38,373 nt of DNA from Nitrobacter winogradskyi (GCF_006539545.1 NZ_BJNF01000053.1:1-38373), one strand, 5' to 3'. Positions 16,534 to 25,004 are shown, numbered from the stretch's first letter. Notes: generated from the letters alone by a model not told the origin. Numbers and translations are program-made.

Positions 16534-17406
16534 TCATGCGCGCCTCTTTCGCTCGATGAGTTGAAGGATCAGCGGCGTCAGGATCAACTGCATCGCGAGA
16601 TCCAGCTTGGATCCGTGGATGACAATAGAGTTGGCGCGCGACATGAAGCTGTTCGGGATCATGGACAGCAAATATGGAAAATCGATGCCTTTCGGATTCT
16701 TCAGGCGGATGACGACCATCGACTCGTCGGGCGTCGGTATCCACCGGGCGATGAACGGATTTGAGGTATCCACCGTCGGCACGCGCTGGAAATTGATGTC
16801 CGTCTCAGCAAACTGGGGGCAGATATAGTTGACGTAATCCGGCATGCGCCGAAGGATGGTGTCGGTGACGGCCTCGGTGGAATAGCCGCGCGCGCTACGG
16901 TCGCGGTGCAGCTTCTGAATCCATTCGAGATTGATCACGGGAACCACGCCGATCTTGAGATCCGCGTACTGCGCGACATTCACCTTGTCGGTGACGACGG
17001 CCCCGTGAAGGCCCTCGTAGAACAACAGGTCCGAATTCTCAGGCAACGGCTGCCAGTCCGTGAAGGTGCCGGGAGGCACACCATGGAGCGCCGATTCCGT
17101 ATCGTCATGGACATAATACCGCGTGGTGCCCGTTCCGGTCTCGCCATAGCTGCGGAACACCGACTCGAGTTCGGCGAACAGGTTGGTTTCAGGGCTGAAA
17201 TGACTGAAGTGCCTGTTGCCCTTGTCCGATTCCTCGGCCATGCGGGTGCGCATCTCGGCGCGGTTGTAGCGGTGAAAGGCGTCGCCCTCGATGTAGGCCG
17301 CAACGACCTTCTCGCGACGGAAAATCTGCTCGAAGGTCCGCTTGACGGAGGTCGTGCCAGCGCCCGACGAACCCGTAATTGATATGATAGGATGTTTCCT
17401 CGACAC
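16534..17406 (-). CDS. cbbP: Phosphoribulokinase
   Basis: Makes ribulose-1,5-bisphosphate, the CO2 acceptor of RuBisCO, from ribulose-5-P and ATP; diagnostic of the Calvin cycle. 290 residues, the normal length for the bacterial octameric type. P-loop GSSGAGTTSVKRTF at residues 12-25, then VVAAYIEGDAFHRYNRAEMR, HFSPETNLFAELE, LLFYEGLHGAVV (Walker-B-like) and the PVINLEWIQKLHRDRSARGYSTE block with the conserved His-Arg-Asp. Initiation is at GTG with AAGGGG 8 nt upstream. Only 12 nt separate it from the cbbF stop, so the two are surely co-transcribed. Confidence 0.97.
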   Translation of the reverse strand: MSRKHPIISITGSSGAGTTSVKRTFEQIFRREKVVAAYIEGDAFHRYNRAEMRTRMAEESDKGNRHFSHFSPETNLFAELESVFRSYGETGTGTTRYYVHDDTESALHGVPPGTFTDWQPLPENSDLLFYEGLHGAVVTDKVNVAQYADLKIGVVPVINLEWIQKLHRDRSARGYSTEAVTDTILRRMPDYVNYICPQFAETDINFQRVPTVDTSNPFIARWIPTPDESMVVIRLKNPKGIDFPYLLSMIPNSFMSRANSIVIHGSKLDLAMQLILTPLILQLIERKRRA

Positions 17407-17418
17407 GATATCAGCCCC

Positions 17419-18456
17419 TTAAACGCGAAACAGACCGCGATTCCCGAACAACGGCGCATTCGCTTCCAGAGCGCCATCGGGCACCGTATGCAAATGTTCA
17501 AGCCGCTGGACGTTCTTGATCGACCCCATGATCAGCGGAACTCGCTGGTGCAGGCTACCGGGAACGAGATCGAGAACCCGCTTTCGTCCGGTCGAAGCAC
17601 CGCCTCCCGCCTGCTCGACGATGAAAGCCATCGGGTGCGCTTCATAAACCAGGCGCAGGCGGCCCTCCTCGTAACCGTCGCGGGCGTCTCCGGGATAAAG
17701 GAAGATGCCGCCGCGAATGAGGATGCGGAACGCCTCCGCGACCAGCGAGCCGATCCAGCGCATGTTGTAATTCTTGCCGCCGGCGCCATCGGCTCCCGCA
17801 AGGCACTCGTCGATATAGGCGCGAACCGGCAGGTCCCAGTGCCGCCTGTTCGATGCGTTGATCGCGAATTCGGTGGCTTCCGCCGGAATCTTCACTGCCG
17901 ATCCGGTGAGCTTGAACACCCTGTCGACCCGGTCAAGCGTGAAGATGTCAACTCCCTGCCCGAGCGTGAGAACAAGAGAGGTCTGCGGACCATAGACAAC
18001 GAAACCAGCCGCGAGTTGCGCGCTTCCGGCCTGCCTGAAGGCGGCGTTCACATCGGAAGGCGTCGGCATGATCGAAAAAATCGTACCCACCGACATGTTC
18101 GTATTGATGTTCGATGAACCGTCCAACGGATCGAATGCGACGCAGATCGGCGCGCCCGGATTCAAGATATCCAGCGCCTCCATCTCCTCGGAGGCCAGCG
18201 CTGCGATCGGCAGCTTGCCGAGAGCGTCGCGGATAATTTGATCAGCGCGAACATCCAGATCCTTCTGAACATCCCCGTCGGTGTTGCGGCCTTGTGCCTG
18301 TCCGGTGATTCCGGCCAACGCGCCGCGGCAAGTCAGATCAGAAATATCGATCGCAGCCTGCGCAAGCGCAGCTACCGCTCCCTTCACTGCCTGGCGAAGC
18401 GGATCCGATCCCCCCTCGCCGTCCATCCTTTCCTGCAGTGTCATCTCTTGACTCAT
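17419..18456 (-). CDS. cbbF: Fructose-1,6-bisphosphatase, class I
   Basis: Hydrolyses fructose-1,6-bisphosphate (and in autotrophs often sedoheptulose-1,7-bisphosphate) in the Calvin cycle. 345 residues. The metal-binding signature D109-P-L-D112-G-S-S-N-I is present, preceded by [13 protein letters not shown], and the C-terminal active-site block reads [37 protein letters not shown]. The ATG at 18456 has a GGGGGAG site about 6 nt upstream. It is the first gene of the cbbF-cbbP-cbbA run and is divergent from cbbR across 128 nt, the standard arrangement for CbbR-activated cbb operons. Confidence 0.96.
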   Translation of the reverse strand: MSQEMTLQERMDGEGGSDPLRQAVKGAVAALAQAAIDISDLTCRGALAGITGQAQGRNTDGDVQKDLDVRADQIIRDALGKLPIAALASEEMEALDILNPGAPICVAFDPLDGSSNINTNMSVGTIFSIMPTPSDVNAAFRQAGSAQLAAGFVVYGPQTSLVLTLGQGVDIFTLDRVDRVFKLTGSAVKIPAEATEFAINASNRRHWDLPVRAYIDECLAGADGAGGKNYNMRWIGSLVAEAFRILIRGGIFLYPGDARDGYEEGRLRLVYEAHPMAFIVEQAGGGASTGRKRVLDLVPGSLHQRVPLIMGSIKNVQRLEHLHTVPDGALEANAPLFGNRGLFRV

Positions 18457-18534
18457 TCAGACTCCCCCTCGGCCGCAATCTCCAAACAGCCAATTTGCCG
18501 CTTTCCAGAGCGTCGCGCGAATTGACTCGTTGCA

Positions 18535-18547
18535 TGTAATAAGTACA
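18535..18547. promoter_or_regulatory. Candidate CbbR operator in the cbbR-cbbF gap
   Basis: TGTA-ATAAG-TACA is a perfect dyad with the T-N11-A form expected for LysR-type regulators. It lies in the AT-rich middle of the divergent intergenic region, 38 nt before the cbbR start and about 80 nt before cbbF, so it could serve both autoregulation and activation. No binding data; inference from position and motif. Confidence 0.55.
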
Positions 18548-18584
18548 ATTTCAATATCCTTCATAGCCGCAAAATTTTCCTTAT

Positions 18585-19523
18585 ATGATCACGAAGCTTC
18601 GCGACGTAACTATCCGGCAGCTTCGTGCTTTGGCATCAGTCGCGGCCGGCGGCAGCGTCACCGCCGCCGCGAACAAACTGCATTTGACTCAACCCGCGGT
18701 CACGCTGCAACTGCGGAATCTTCAGCAGCTTTGCGGGCTGCCCCTGCTTCAGAGAACCAGCGAGGGCATGACCCTCACGCCTGCCGGACAGGAACTGTAT
18801 ACGCTTTTCGAGCGCATCGAAGCCGCGATTGACAGCTGTGCGACGTCGCTCGACATGATCACCGGCCGAACCGGCGGACGCATATCGATCGGCGCGGTCA
18901 GTACGGCGAAGTATTTTGTCCCCTTTGCGATTTCCGCCTTTTCGAAGCTTCATCCGGGGATGGACATCAGCCTGACGATCGTCAATCGCCAGGACATCCG
19001 CCAGGCCTTGCGCGGCTACGCGCTCGATCTTGCGATCATGGGCCATCCGCCTCCCGATATCGAACTGGACACGCATCTGATCGGCGATCATCCGCACGTC
19101 GTCATCGCGCCGACGGGACACCGGCTGGCGAACGCGTCCGGACTTACGGCGGTCGATCTGGCGCACGAAAAGTTCCTTTCCCGCAAGCCGGGCTCGGGCA
19201 CGAGATTTCTCATGGAACAGTTTTTTGAGAAGAGCAATCTCGAGCCGCAGATCGGCATGGAGATGAGCAGCAACGAGACCATCAAGCAGGCGGTCATCGC
19301 CGGTCTCGGGATCGCTTTCATCTCGGCGCATACCGTGGCCGTCGAACTTAAGGAGGGCCGGATGATCACGCTCGATATCACCGGTCTTCCGATCATCCGG
19401 CAATGGTTCGTCGTCAGAAAGAAAGACAAGGTGCTGCTGCCTCCGGCGCAGGAAATGCTGGATTTCCTGGTCGCGAACGGCAAGGAGTTCCTGCCGCAGG
19501 CGCCGCTCGGCCGCATACGGTAA
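18585..19523 (+). CDS. cbbR: LysR-type regulator CbbR
   Basis: LysR-family transcription factor, the usual activator of Calvin-cycle operons in proteobacteria in response to metabolites such as RuBP or NADPH. 312 residues. The winged helix-turn-helix is at about residues 8-65 (TIRQLRALASVAAGGSVTAAANKLHLTQPAVTLQLRNLQQLCG), followed by a linker helix and a co-inducer domain with ISIGAVSTAKYFVPFAISAF and the second-lobe block LSRKPGSGTRFLMEQFF that CbbR proteins share. The divergent position next to cbbF strongly supports the name. A T-N11-A dyad lies 38 nt upstream. Confidence 0.94.
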   Translation: MITKLRDVTIRQLRALASVAAGGSVTAAANKLHLTQPAVTLQLRNLQQLCGLPLLQRTSEGMTLTPAGQELYTLFERIEAAIDSCATSLDMITGRTGGRISIGAVSTAKYFVPFAISAFSKLHPGMDISLTIVNRQDIRQALRGYALDLAIMGHPPPDIELDTHLIGDHPHVVIAPTGHRLANASGLTAVDLAHEKFLSRKPGSGTRFLMEQFFEKSNLEPQIGMEMSSNETIKQAVIAGLGIAFISAHTVAVELKEGRMITLDITGLPIIRQWFVVRKKDKVLLPPAQEMLDFLVANGKEFLPQAPLGRIR

Positions 19524-19599
19524 AAGCCCGCATGAGTGTCGATTCGTCGCGCGTCGCGTTGCGCGCCCGGCGCATCGAAATTATAAGTCATTGAAATAA

Positions 19600-19676
19600 T
19601 GGTCGGAGTGGCAGGATTTGAACCTGCGACCCCTGCGTCCCGAACGCAGTGCTCTACCGGGCTGAGCCACACTCCG
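19600..19676 (-). tRNA. tRNA-Pro(CGG)
   Basis: Read on the minus strand, the 77-nt cloverleaf has acceptor arm CGGAGTG pairing with CACTCCG, a D arm around GCTCAGCCCGGTAGAGC, anticodon stem CTGCG/CGCAG with loop TTCGGGA (anticodon CGG), T arm with GGTTCGAATCC, discriminator A and an encoded CCA end. It decodes CCG. The Sua5-type gene, whose product modifies ANN-decoding tRNAs, starts 60 nt away on the other strand, probably by coincidence. Confidence 0.95.
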
Positions 19677-19736
19677 ACAAGACGCGGCTTATAGCGTCGG
19701 GTTGCGCGCACCGCAAGAAGCTGAATTGAGAACTCC

Positions 19737-20717
19737 ATGACTGTCGACCTCACAACGACGATTCAACGGGCCGGCGAGACGGCAGCGGCGGCGCGGGTGC
19801 TTCGAAATGGCGGACTCGTCGCGTTTCCCACCGAGACTGTTTACGGCCTGGGCGCCGACGCCGCCAACGCGGAGGCGATCGCACGGCTCTACCGGGCCAA
19901 GGGCAGACCCGCCTTCAATCCGCTGATCGTGCATGTCGGCGACGTTGCCGCCGCCCAACACATCGCCCGGTTCGGCGCGGCCGCGCTCGCGCTCGCCGAT
20001 GCGTTCTGGCCGGGCCCGCTGACGCTGGTGCTGCCGAAGGGCGCGAACTGTCCGGTGGCCGATCTCGCCACCGCCGGCCTCGATACCATCGCGCTACGGG
20101 TTCCCGCCCATCCGGTTGCGCGGGATATCCTGCGCGGGTTCGGCGGCGCGATCGTCGCACCCTCCGCCAACCTGTCGGGCCACGTTTCTCCGACCACGGC
20201 GGCGCATGTGCGACATGATCTCGACGGCCGGATCGACCTCATCGTCGACGGCGGACCGGTCGACGTCGGCATCGAGTCCACCATCGTCGGCTGTTTCGAT
20301 CGGCCCGCGCTGTTGCGGCCCGGCGGGATTTCGCGCGCCGACATCGAACGCGTGCTGGGCAGCCCCTTGGCCTCGCCCGCTCCCGGCGCGGCCGATGGAC
20401 CACCGCTGGCGTCGGGAATGCTGGCCTCGCATTACGCGCCGCGCGCCAGGATGCGGCTCAATGCCGCAAACCTTGCGCCCGGCGAGGCGCTGCTGGCGTT
20501 CGGGCGAGTTGATCTGCCGGGCATCGACACCGCTAGTGCGGTGATGAACCTGTCCGAGAGCGGTGATCTGAAGGAGGCGGCGGCCCATCTGTTCGGCTGT
20601 CTTCGCGCCCTCGATGCCAGCGGGGCGCGAACCATCGCGGTGACGCCGATTCCCGAGGACGGGCTCGGGGAAGCGATCAACGACCGGTTGCGCCGCGCCG
20701 CCGCGCCGAAAGGCTGA
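19737..20717 (+). CDS. L-threonylcarbamoyladenylate synthase, Sua5 type
   Basis: Makes threonylcarbamoyl-AMP from Thr, bicarbonate and ATP for the t6A37 modification of tRNAs that read ANN codons. 326 residues: an N-terminal YrdC domain (about 1-205) plus a C-terminal Sua5 domain, longer than the single-domain TsaC of E. coli. Marks: LRNGGLVAFPTETVYGLGADA, LYRAKGRPAFNPLIVHV, PGPLTLVL, IVAPSANLSGHVSPTTAAHV, GIESTIVGC and LLRPGGISRADIE. The Sua5 part begins around GMLASHYAPRARM. The stop overlaps the start of the next gene (TGATG), implying coupled translation. Confidence 0.95.
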   Translation: MTVDLTTTIQRAGETAAAARVLRNGGLVAFPTETVYGLGADAANAEAIARLYRAKGRPAFNPLIVHVGDVAAAQHIARFGAAALALADAFWPGPLTLVLPKGANCPVADLATAGLDTIALRVPAHPVARDILRGFGGAIVAPSANLSGHVSPTTAAHVRHDLDGRIDLIVDGGPVDVGIESTIVGCFDRPALLRPGGISRADIERVLGSPLASPAPGAADGPPLASGMLASHYAPRARMRLNAANLAPGEALLAFGRVDLPGIDTASAVMNLSESGDLKEAAAHLFGCLRALDASGARTIAVTPIPEDGLGEAINDRLRRAAAPKG

Positions 20718-22159
20718 TGGATTTGCCGATCGCCACATCAAAATCCGCACATCCGCCGTTGTCGCCCGATCTGATCGCGCGCCTCGCCGCCATCGTCGGC
20801 GACAAATATGCGGTGACTGACGCCGACGAACGGGCGCCATACCTCACGGAGGCGCGCAACCTGTTTCATGGCCGCTCGCCGCTGGTATTGCGTCCCGCAT
20901 CCACGGCGGAGGTGTCGGCGATCTGCCGGATCGCAAGCGAACACCGGATCGCGCTGGTCCCGCAAGGCGGCAACACCGGTCTCGTCGGTGGACAAACCCC
21001 GCACAACGGCGAGGTGGTGGTGTCGATGCGGCGGATGGACAGGATCCGCGAAGTCGACATCGCCTCCAACACAATGACGGTGGAGGCCGGCGCCATCCTG
21101 CAAACCATCCAGCGGCGCGCCGACGAGGCCGGTCGTTTTTTCCCCTTGTCGCTCGGCGCCGAAGGAAGCTGCACCATCGGCGGCAATCTCTCGACCAATG
21201 CCGGCGGCACCGGCGCGCTGGCATACGGCGTGGCGCGCGACATGGCGCTCGGCCTCGAGGTGGTGCTGGCCGATGGCCGCACCCTCAACGGCCTGTCCAA
21301 GCTGAAAAAGGACAATACCGGCTACGACCTGCGCAACCTGTTCATCGGCGCCGAAGGCACGCTCGGCATCATCACCGCCGCGGTCGTGAAGCTGTTTCCA
21401 AAACCACGCTCGGTGCAAACCGCCTTTGTCGGCCTGAGATCGCCGGCCGATGCCTTGAGATTGCTGGCCATCTCACAGGCCGAAGCCGCCGGCAGCCTGA
21501 CAAGCTTCGAACTGCTCGCAGATATCTGCGTCGACATCTGCGTCAGGCACGGCTCCGGCATCCGCGATCCGCTTACCCGTCGCTATCCCTGGTACGTGTT
21601 GATGGAAGTCTCGTCCTCGCGCGACGATGCGACGGCGACGGTCGAGACCATTCTCGAGCGGGGTATAAAGAGCGGCTGCATCGACGATGCGGCGATCGCG
21701 GCCAGCCTTCAGCAGCGCGCGGCGTTCTGGAAGCTGCGGGAGACGATTCCCCCGGCCCAGAAACGGGAGGGCGGCTCGATCAAGCACGATATCTCGGTGC
21801 CCGTCGCCGCCATACCCGCCTTCATCACGGAGGCCAATGCCGCCGTGGTAAAGCTCATTCCGGACGCGCGACCGGTGCCGTTCGGTCACCTTGGCGACGG
21901 CAATATCCATTATAACGTCAGCCAACCCGTGAGCGGGATGACGACGCAGGAATTTCTCGCCCGGTGGCAGGAGGTCAATGCCGTCGTCTTCGCCATCGCG
22001 CTGCGGATGGGCGGCTCGATCTCCGCCGAACACGGTATCGGCGTTCTGAAGCGCGATAACCTGCCCGGCGTGAAGGACAAGACGGCGATCGAGGTGATGC
22101 GCGGCATCAAGGCGCTGTTCGACCCTCTCGGCATCATGAATCCGGGCAAGGTGCTATAG
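20717..22159 (+). CDS. GlcD-type FAD-linked oxidoreductase (D-2-hydroxyacid dehydrogenase)
   Basis: 480-residue flavoenzyme of the PCMH/FAD-oxidase C family that oxidises D-2-hydroxyacids (D-lactate, glycolate or D-2-hydroxyglutarate). The FAD domain (about residues 50-230) has VPQGGNTGLVGGQTP and the SLGAEGSCTIGGNLSTNAGG loop; the C-terminal domain has FGHLGDGNIHYNV (metal/active-site His), SAEHGIGVLKR and the ending GIMNPGKVL. D-2-hydroxyglutarate dehydrogenase is my best guess from overall resemblance. It starts within the stop codon of the Sua5 gene, a conserved-looking two-gene operon. Confidence 0.9.
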   Translation: MDLPIATSKSAHPPLSPDLIARLAAIVGDKYAVTDADERAPYLTEARNLFHGRSPLVLRPASTAEVSAICRIASEHRIALVPQGGNTGLVGGQTPHNGEVVVSMRRMDRIREVDIASNTMTVEAGAILQTIQRRADEAGRFFPLSLGAEGSCTIGGNLSTNAGGTGALAYGVARDMALGLEVVLADGRTLNGLSKLKKDNTGYDLRNLFIGAEGTLGIITAAVVKLFPKPRSVQTAFVGLRSPADALRLLAISQAEAAGSLTSFELLADICVDICVRHGSGIRDPLTRRYPWYVLMEVSSSRDDATATVETILERGIKSGCIDDAAIAASLQQRAAFWKLRETIPPAQKREGGSIKHDISVPVAAIPAFITEANAAVVKLIPDARPVPFGHLGDGNIHYNVSQPVSGMTTQEFLARWQEVNAVVFAIALRMGGSISAEHGIGVLKRDNLPGVKDKTAIEVMRGIKALFDPLGIMNPGKVL

Positions 22160-22221
22160 AGGGTTCGAAACGGTAGCGCCCTGAAGATAGAGCGATAGCT
22201 GCAAATGCTTTTGGTTCCACG

Positions 22222-22989
22222 TCAAAACAACGAACCCTGACCGTCGTTGCCGGAGGCTGCGGCCGCGACCTTGCGAGCCACCGGCTTCCTTGCGGCCTGC
22301 TTCGCCTCGCTTTCCGCCTGCTCCGCCGAGATCGGCATGATCAGTTGCTCATCGTCGTTGACGACGCGGTTCACGCGCACAGATACCTCATGCCAGACGA
22401 ATTCGCCGTTTTCCGGCGCGCGGAGCAACAGTGTGGCTTCCCCGGCATCGACAGCGTTGCCGTCGAGCCAGCGCGCGTGATCCCTCGGGGCGATCGTCAC
22501 CGGCACGCGCGGATGCAAGGTCGCGATATCGCCACGCGCCGCCATGGTGATGATGGCGACTGTATCAAGCTCTTCGCCATTCGGCCCATTCCAGGTTTCG
22601 GCCAAACCCGCGAACGCCATCAGCCCGCCATTGCGTGGCCGGATGAAGACCGGACGTTTTCGCTCCTCCGATTGATGCCATTCGTAATAGCCGTCGGCCG
22701 GAAGCAGGCAGCGGCGCCGTTTCATCGCGTTCTTGAACGCCGGCTTGTCCAGCACCGTTTCGGCGCGGGCGTTGATGAGAAGCGCGAATCGCCGGGGGTC
22801 CTTGACCCAGGCCGGAATCAACCCCCATCGCATCAGACGAAAATGCCGGCCTCCGTTTTCGAGGATAACGACAGGAACCGGCTGAGTGGGCGCAACATTG
22901 TACCGCGGCGGAAAATTCGGCTGTTCAGCATAGTCAAAAGCCTGACGCATCGCCTCCGGCGGCGACAGGATTACATAGCGTCCGCACAT
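22222..22989 (-). CDS. SOS response-associated peptidase (SRAP, YedK/HMCES type)
   Basis: SRAP proteins bind abasic sites in single-stranded DNA through a thiazolidine bond to the N-terminal Cys2. For Cys2 to be exposed the start must be the ATG at 22989 (MCGRYVILSPPEAMRQAF), giving 255 residues; the frame open to 23064 is not used. Marks: RYNVAPTQPVPVV (catalytic Asn), RWGLIPAWVKDP, INARAETVLDKPAFK, RRCLLPADGYYEWHQ (catalytic Glu), FAGLAETW and TLHPRVPVTIAP (conserved His). The C-terminus has an Ala/Lys-rich extension. The 63-nt gap to the divergent gene shows no clear GTTC-N7-GTTC LexA box. Confidence 0.94.
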   Translation of the reverse strand: MCGRYVILSPPEAMRQAFDYAEQPNFPPRYNVAPTQPVPVVILENGGRHFRLMRWGLIPAWVKDPRRFALLINARAETVLDKPAFKNAMKRRRCLLPADGYYEWHQSEERKRPVFIRPRNGGLMAFAGLAETWNGPNGEELDTVAIITMAARGDIATLHPRVPVTIAPRDHARWLDGNAVDAGEATLLLRAPENGEFVWHEVSVRVNRVVNDDEQLIMPISAEQAESEAKQAARKPVARKVAAAASGNDGQGSLF

Positions 22990-23052
22990 TTCGTCATCCA
23001 AACTGGTGAGACATTCAATCCGTTTTAATCCCGCAGTCCAACACTGGGACCA

Positions 23053-23541
23053 ATGACACCCCAAGCCGACGAATCATCCCCCTCTCCCGCGACCGCGGAC
23101 AGCGCCGCCGCGCTGGCGGCCGCCAATATCAATCCGCAAAGCGGTCTTGCGACCGACTATCTCAATCATTTCAACGAAGCCATCATGCTGCTCGAAATGA
23201 TCCCGGACATGCCCGATTGCGTGGAGGATTTCCTGAACTGGCGGCCCCTGACCTATCGGGAGCACTTCATGGCGTCCGGTTTCAAGGCGCGAGAGCAGGC
23301 GATCGAGGCTTATGAGAACGCCGCCCCCGACATTCGCGCCGAATTCGATAGGCTGACCATCACGATGACTTCCATCCTGACCGCGGTGGCTTCCGCGACG
23401 AAGGACGTCCACCGGCACGAGACCCGCGCCGCGCTTGCGACCCAGGCAGTCGGCTGGATCAAGCCGATGATCATGCGGGCGGGCGGCATTATCAATGGCC
23501 AGGGTCGGGAAACCGATGTTGACTACATCATGAACCACTGA
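23053..23541 (+). CDS. Conserved hypothetical protein
   Basis: 162-residue soluble, mostly helical protein of unknown function. After an Ala/Ser/Pro-rich N-terminus of about 30 residues, it has a conserved-looking core: TDYLNHFNEAIMLLEMIPDMPDCVEDFLNWRPLTYREHF, then a coiled-coil-like middle and a C-terminal segment WIKPMIMRAGGIINGQG followed by VDYIMNH. I recall comparable proteins in Bradyrhizobium relatives but no named domain. Its stop overlaps the start of the Nudix gene (TGATG at 23539-23543), so the two are translationally coupled. Divergent from the SRAP gene. Confidence 0.8.
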   Translation: MTPQADESSPSPATADSAAALAAANINPQSGLATDYLNHFNEAIMLLEMIPDMPDCVEDFLNWRPLTYREHFMASGFKAREQAIEAYENAAPDIRAEFDRLTITMTSILTAVASATKDVHRHETRAALATQAVGWIKPMIMRAGGIINGQGRETDVDYIMNH

Positions 23542-23957
23542 TGCCACCGCCTCAATTTCCGCAGCCCGCCGTCAGCGCCGCAGTCTTCCGCGACGGCAAG
23601 GTTCTGCTCGTGCGCCGCGCGCGGCCGCCCGGCAAGGGCCTGCACTCGCTACCCGGCGGACGCATCGCGTTCGGCGAGACCGTCGCCGCCGCGCTGCATC
23701 GCGAGGTGGCGGAGGAAACCGGGCTCAGGATCGAGATCGCCAGCCTCGCGGGCTGGCGGGAGGTGATGCCGACCCGTCCCGGCGACGGACATTACATCGT
23801 GATGTCGTTCGCGGCCCGCTGGATTGCAGGCGAGCCCATCCTGAACGATGAACTCGACGCCTTCAGCTGGGTCGCCCCCGAGTTGCCGGACGAATTGCGG
23901 CTCACCGAAGGTCTGCAAACCATCATCGATGCGGCACGGCGGCTTGTCGGGGTTTGA
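23541..23957 (+). CDS. Nudix hydrolase
   Basis: 138-residue Nudix-fold pyrophosphohydrolase. The Nudix box is complete: GGRIAFGETVAAALHREVAEETGL fits G-x5-E-x7-R-E-U-x-E-E-x-G-U. The N-terminal strand is QPAVSAAVFRDGKVLLVRRARPP and the LHSLPGG turn precedes the box. The length and sequence resemble ADP-ribose or (d)NTP-cleaning members, but the substrate is not decided by sequence. It is coupled by overlap to the hypothetical gene upstream; the TIGR02301 gene begins about 85 nt downstream. Confidence 0.93.
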   Translation: MPPPQFPQPAVSAAVFRDGKVLLVRRARPPGKGLHSLPGGRIAFGETVAAALHREVAEETGLRIEIASLAGWREVMPTRPGDGHYIVMSFAARWIAGEPILNDELDAFSWVAPELPDELRLTEGLQTIIDAARRLVGV

Positions 23958-24042
23958 ACCGGGCCTGAAACGCCTTGCGCGGATTGCCCTGCCTTGCTTC
24001 CATCGCATGGAAGGGGCATATCACGGCGGATTCGGGCCCTTT

Positions 24043-24420
24043 ATGCGCAAATCGGTTCTAGCGGTTGTTCTGATGACGACAATCTGTGGCGCGCTACCCG
24101 CGCGCGCGCAGGACGGAGCCGCGCCCTTCGACGCCGAATTGCAACGTCTGGCCGAAATCCTCGGCACGCTGCATTATCTTCGCGGCATCTGCGCCGCCAA
24201 CGACGGCGCGAAATGGCGTAATGAAATGCAGGCCCTGATCGACGCCGAAACACCGTCGGGCGAACGCCGCGCCAGGATGATCGCGGGTTTCAACCGCGGC
24301 TATAACTGGTTCCAGCAGACCTACCGGGCCTGCACGCCGGCCGCGAATCTCGTCATCCGCCGGTATGTGGAGGAAGGCGCGAAAATTTCCCGCGACCTGA
24401 CAGCCAGATATGCGAATTGA
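24043..24420 (+). CDS. Exported TIGR02301 family protein
   Basis: 125-residue exported protein of unknown function. The ATG at 24043 (MRKSVLAVVLMTT) starts a clean signal peptide with cleavage after ALPARA-QDG; an in-frame ATG at 24007 would only lengthen the N-region. The mature protein carries the blocks I associate with TIGR02301: ELQRLAEILGTLHYLRGICAANDGAKWRNEMQALID, ERRARMIAGFNRGYNWFQQTYRACTPAA and the closing RRYVEEGAKISRDLTARY. Two Cys (in RGIC and RACT) could form a periplasmic disulfide. It may be the third gene of a transcript with the hypothetical and Nudix genes. Confidence 0.82.
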   Translation: MRKSVLAVVLMTTICGALPARAQDGAAPFDAELQRLAEILGTLHYLRGICAANDGAKWRNEMQALIDAETPSGERRARMIAGFNRGYNWFQQTYRACTPAANLVIRRYVEEGAKISRDLTARYAN

Positions 24421-24559
24421 GTCGGCCTTCCGCGCATTTCCGGGATATCCAGCTCATGCTCCGAGGACCCCACCCGAAAGCTCTCGGTACGCGTTTCAAA
24501 TGCAAAAAGGGACGTTAACCTTTCCTAAAGAACTGGCTGTCCGCTGCCCGTTCGCATGC

Positions 24560-24687
24560 TAGAGTCCTTCACCGCTTCATGGAAACGGTGAAGGACTCTA
24601 TCTCAATGTTTTGACGCGTTTTCGTCACGCGAACCGGTGTCCATCCTCGGGACGAGCCCGAGGACATGCTTCGCTCGAAAACGCTAT
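24560..24687 (+). repeat. Composite interspersed repeat with 15-bp perfect hairpin
   Basis: The most complete copy. It opens with TAGAGTCCTTCACCG (24560-24574), whose perfect complement lies at 24586-24600, followed by TTTTGACGCGTTTTCGTCAC, an inner hairpin CTCGGG-ACGAG-CCCGAG and the closing CTTCGCTCGAAAACGCTAT. The rest of the 317-nt gap (24421-24737) shows nothing else I can support. Confidence 0.8.
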
Positions 24688-24737
24688 GGACCACGGATGT
24701 TGAGCGTTTCGCCCCGTCAGACGCATTCGGAATTTTC

Positions 24738-25004
24738 ATGCACCCGCCATTTGCATTCAGCCCAACCCGCGATTCGTTTGCCGATCAGGAGCAGAAGCAG
24801 GCTGCCCTCAGCTATCTCAACGAAGCGTGGGCCGACGCACGCCACGACGGCGTCGATGGCGATTGTCTGGCGCAGGCCAGCCTGTTCGCTGCCTTCGCCG
24901 AGCTTGTCAGCACCTATGGCGAGGATGCCGTGGCGACCTTCGTCGAAGGCCTCGCCGGCCGCGTCCGCAACGGCGAATTCTCGATCGCTCTGGCCAAACA
25001 ATAA
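24738..25004 (+). CDS. Small conserved hypothetical protein
   Basis: 88-residue soluble helical protein. The frame is open back to 24666, but that N-terminus is encoded by the interspersed repeat, so the ATG at 24738 (MHPPFAFSPTRDSFADQ) is the likely start. The body reads as three helices: QEQKQAALSYLNEAWADARHDG, DCLAQASLFAAFAELVSTYGEDAVATFVEGLAGRV and a short NGEFSIALAKQ tail. I recognise no domain. It is convergent with the dihydroorotase-like gene, and 57 nt separate their ends. Confidence 0.7.
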   Translation: MHPPFAFSPTRDSFADQEQKQAALSYLNEAWADARHDGVDGDCLAQASLFAAFAELVSTYGEDAVATFVEGLAGRVRNGEFSIALAKQ

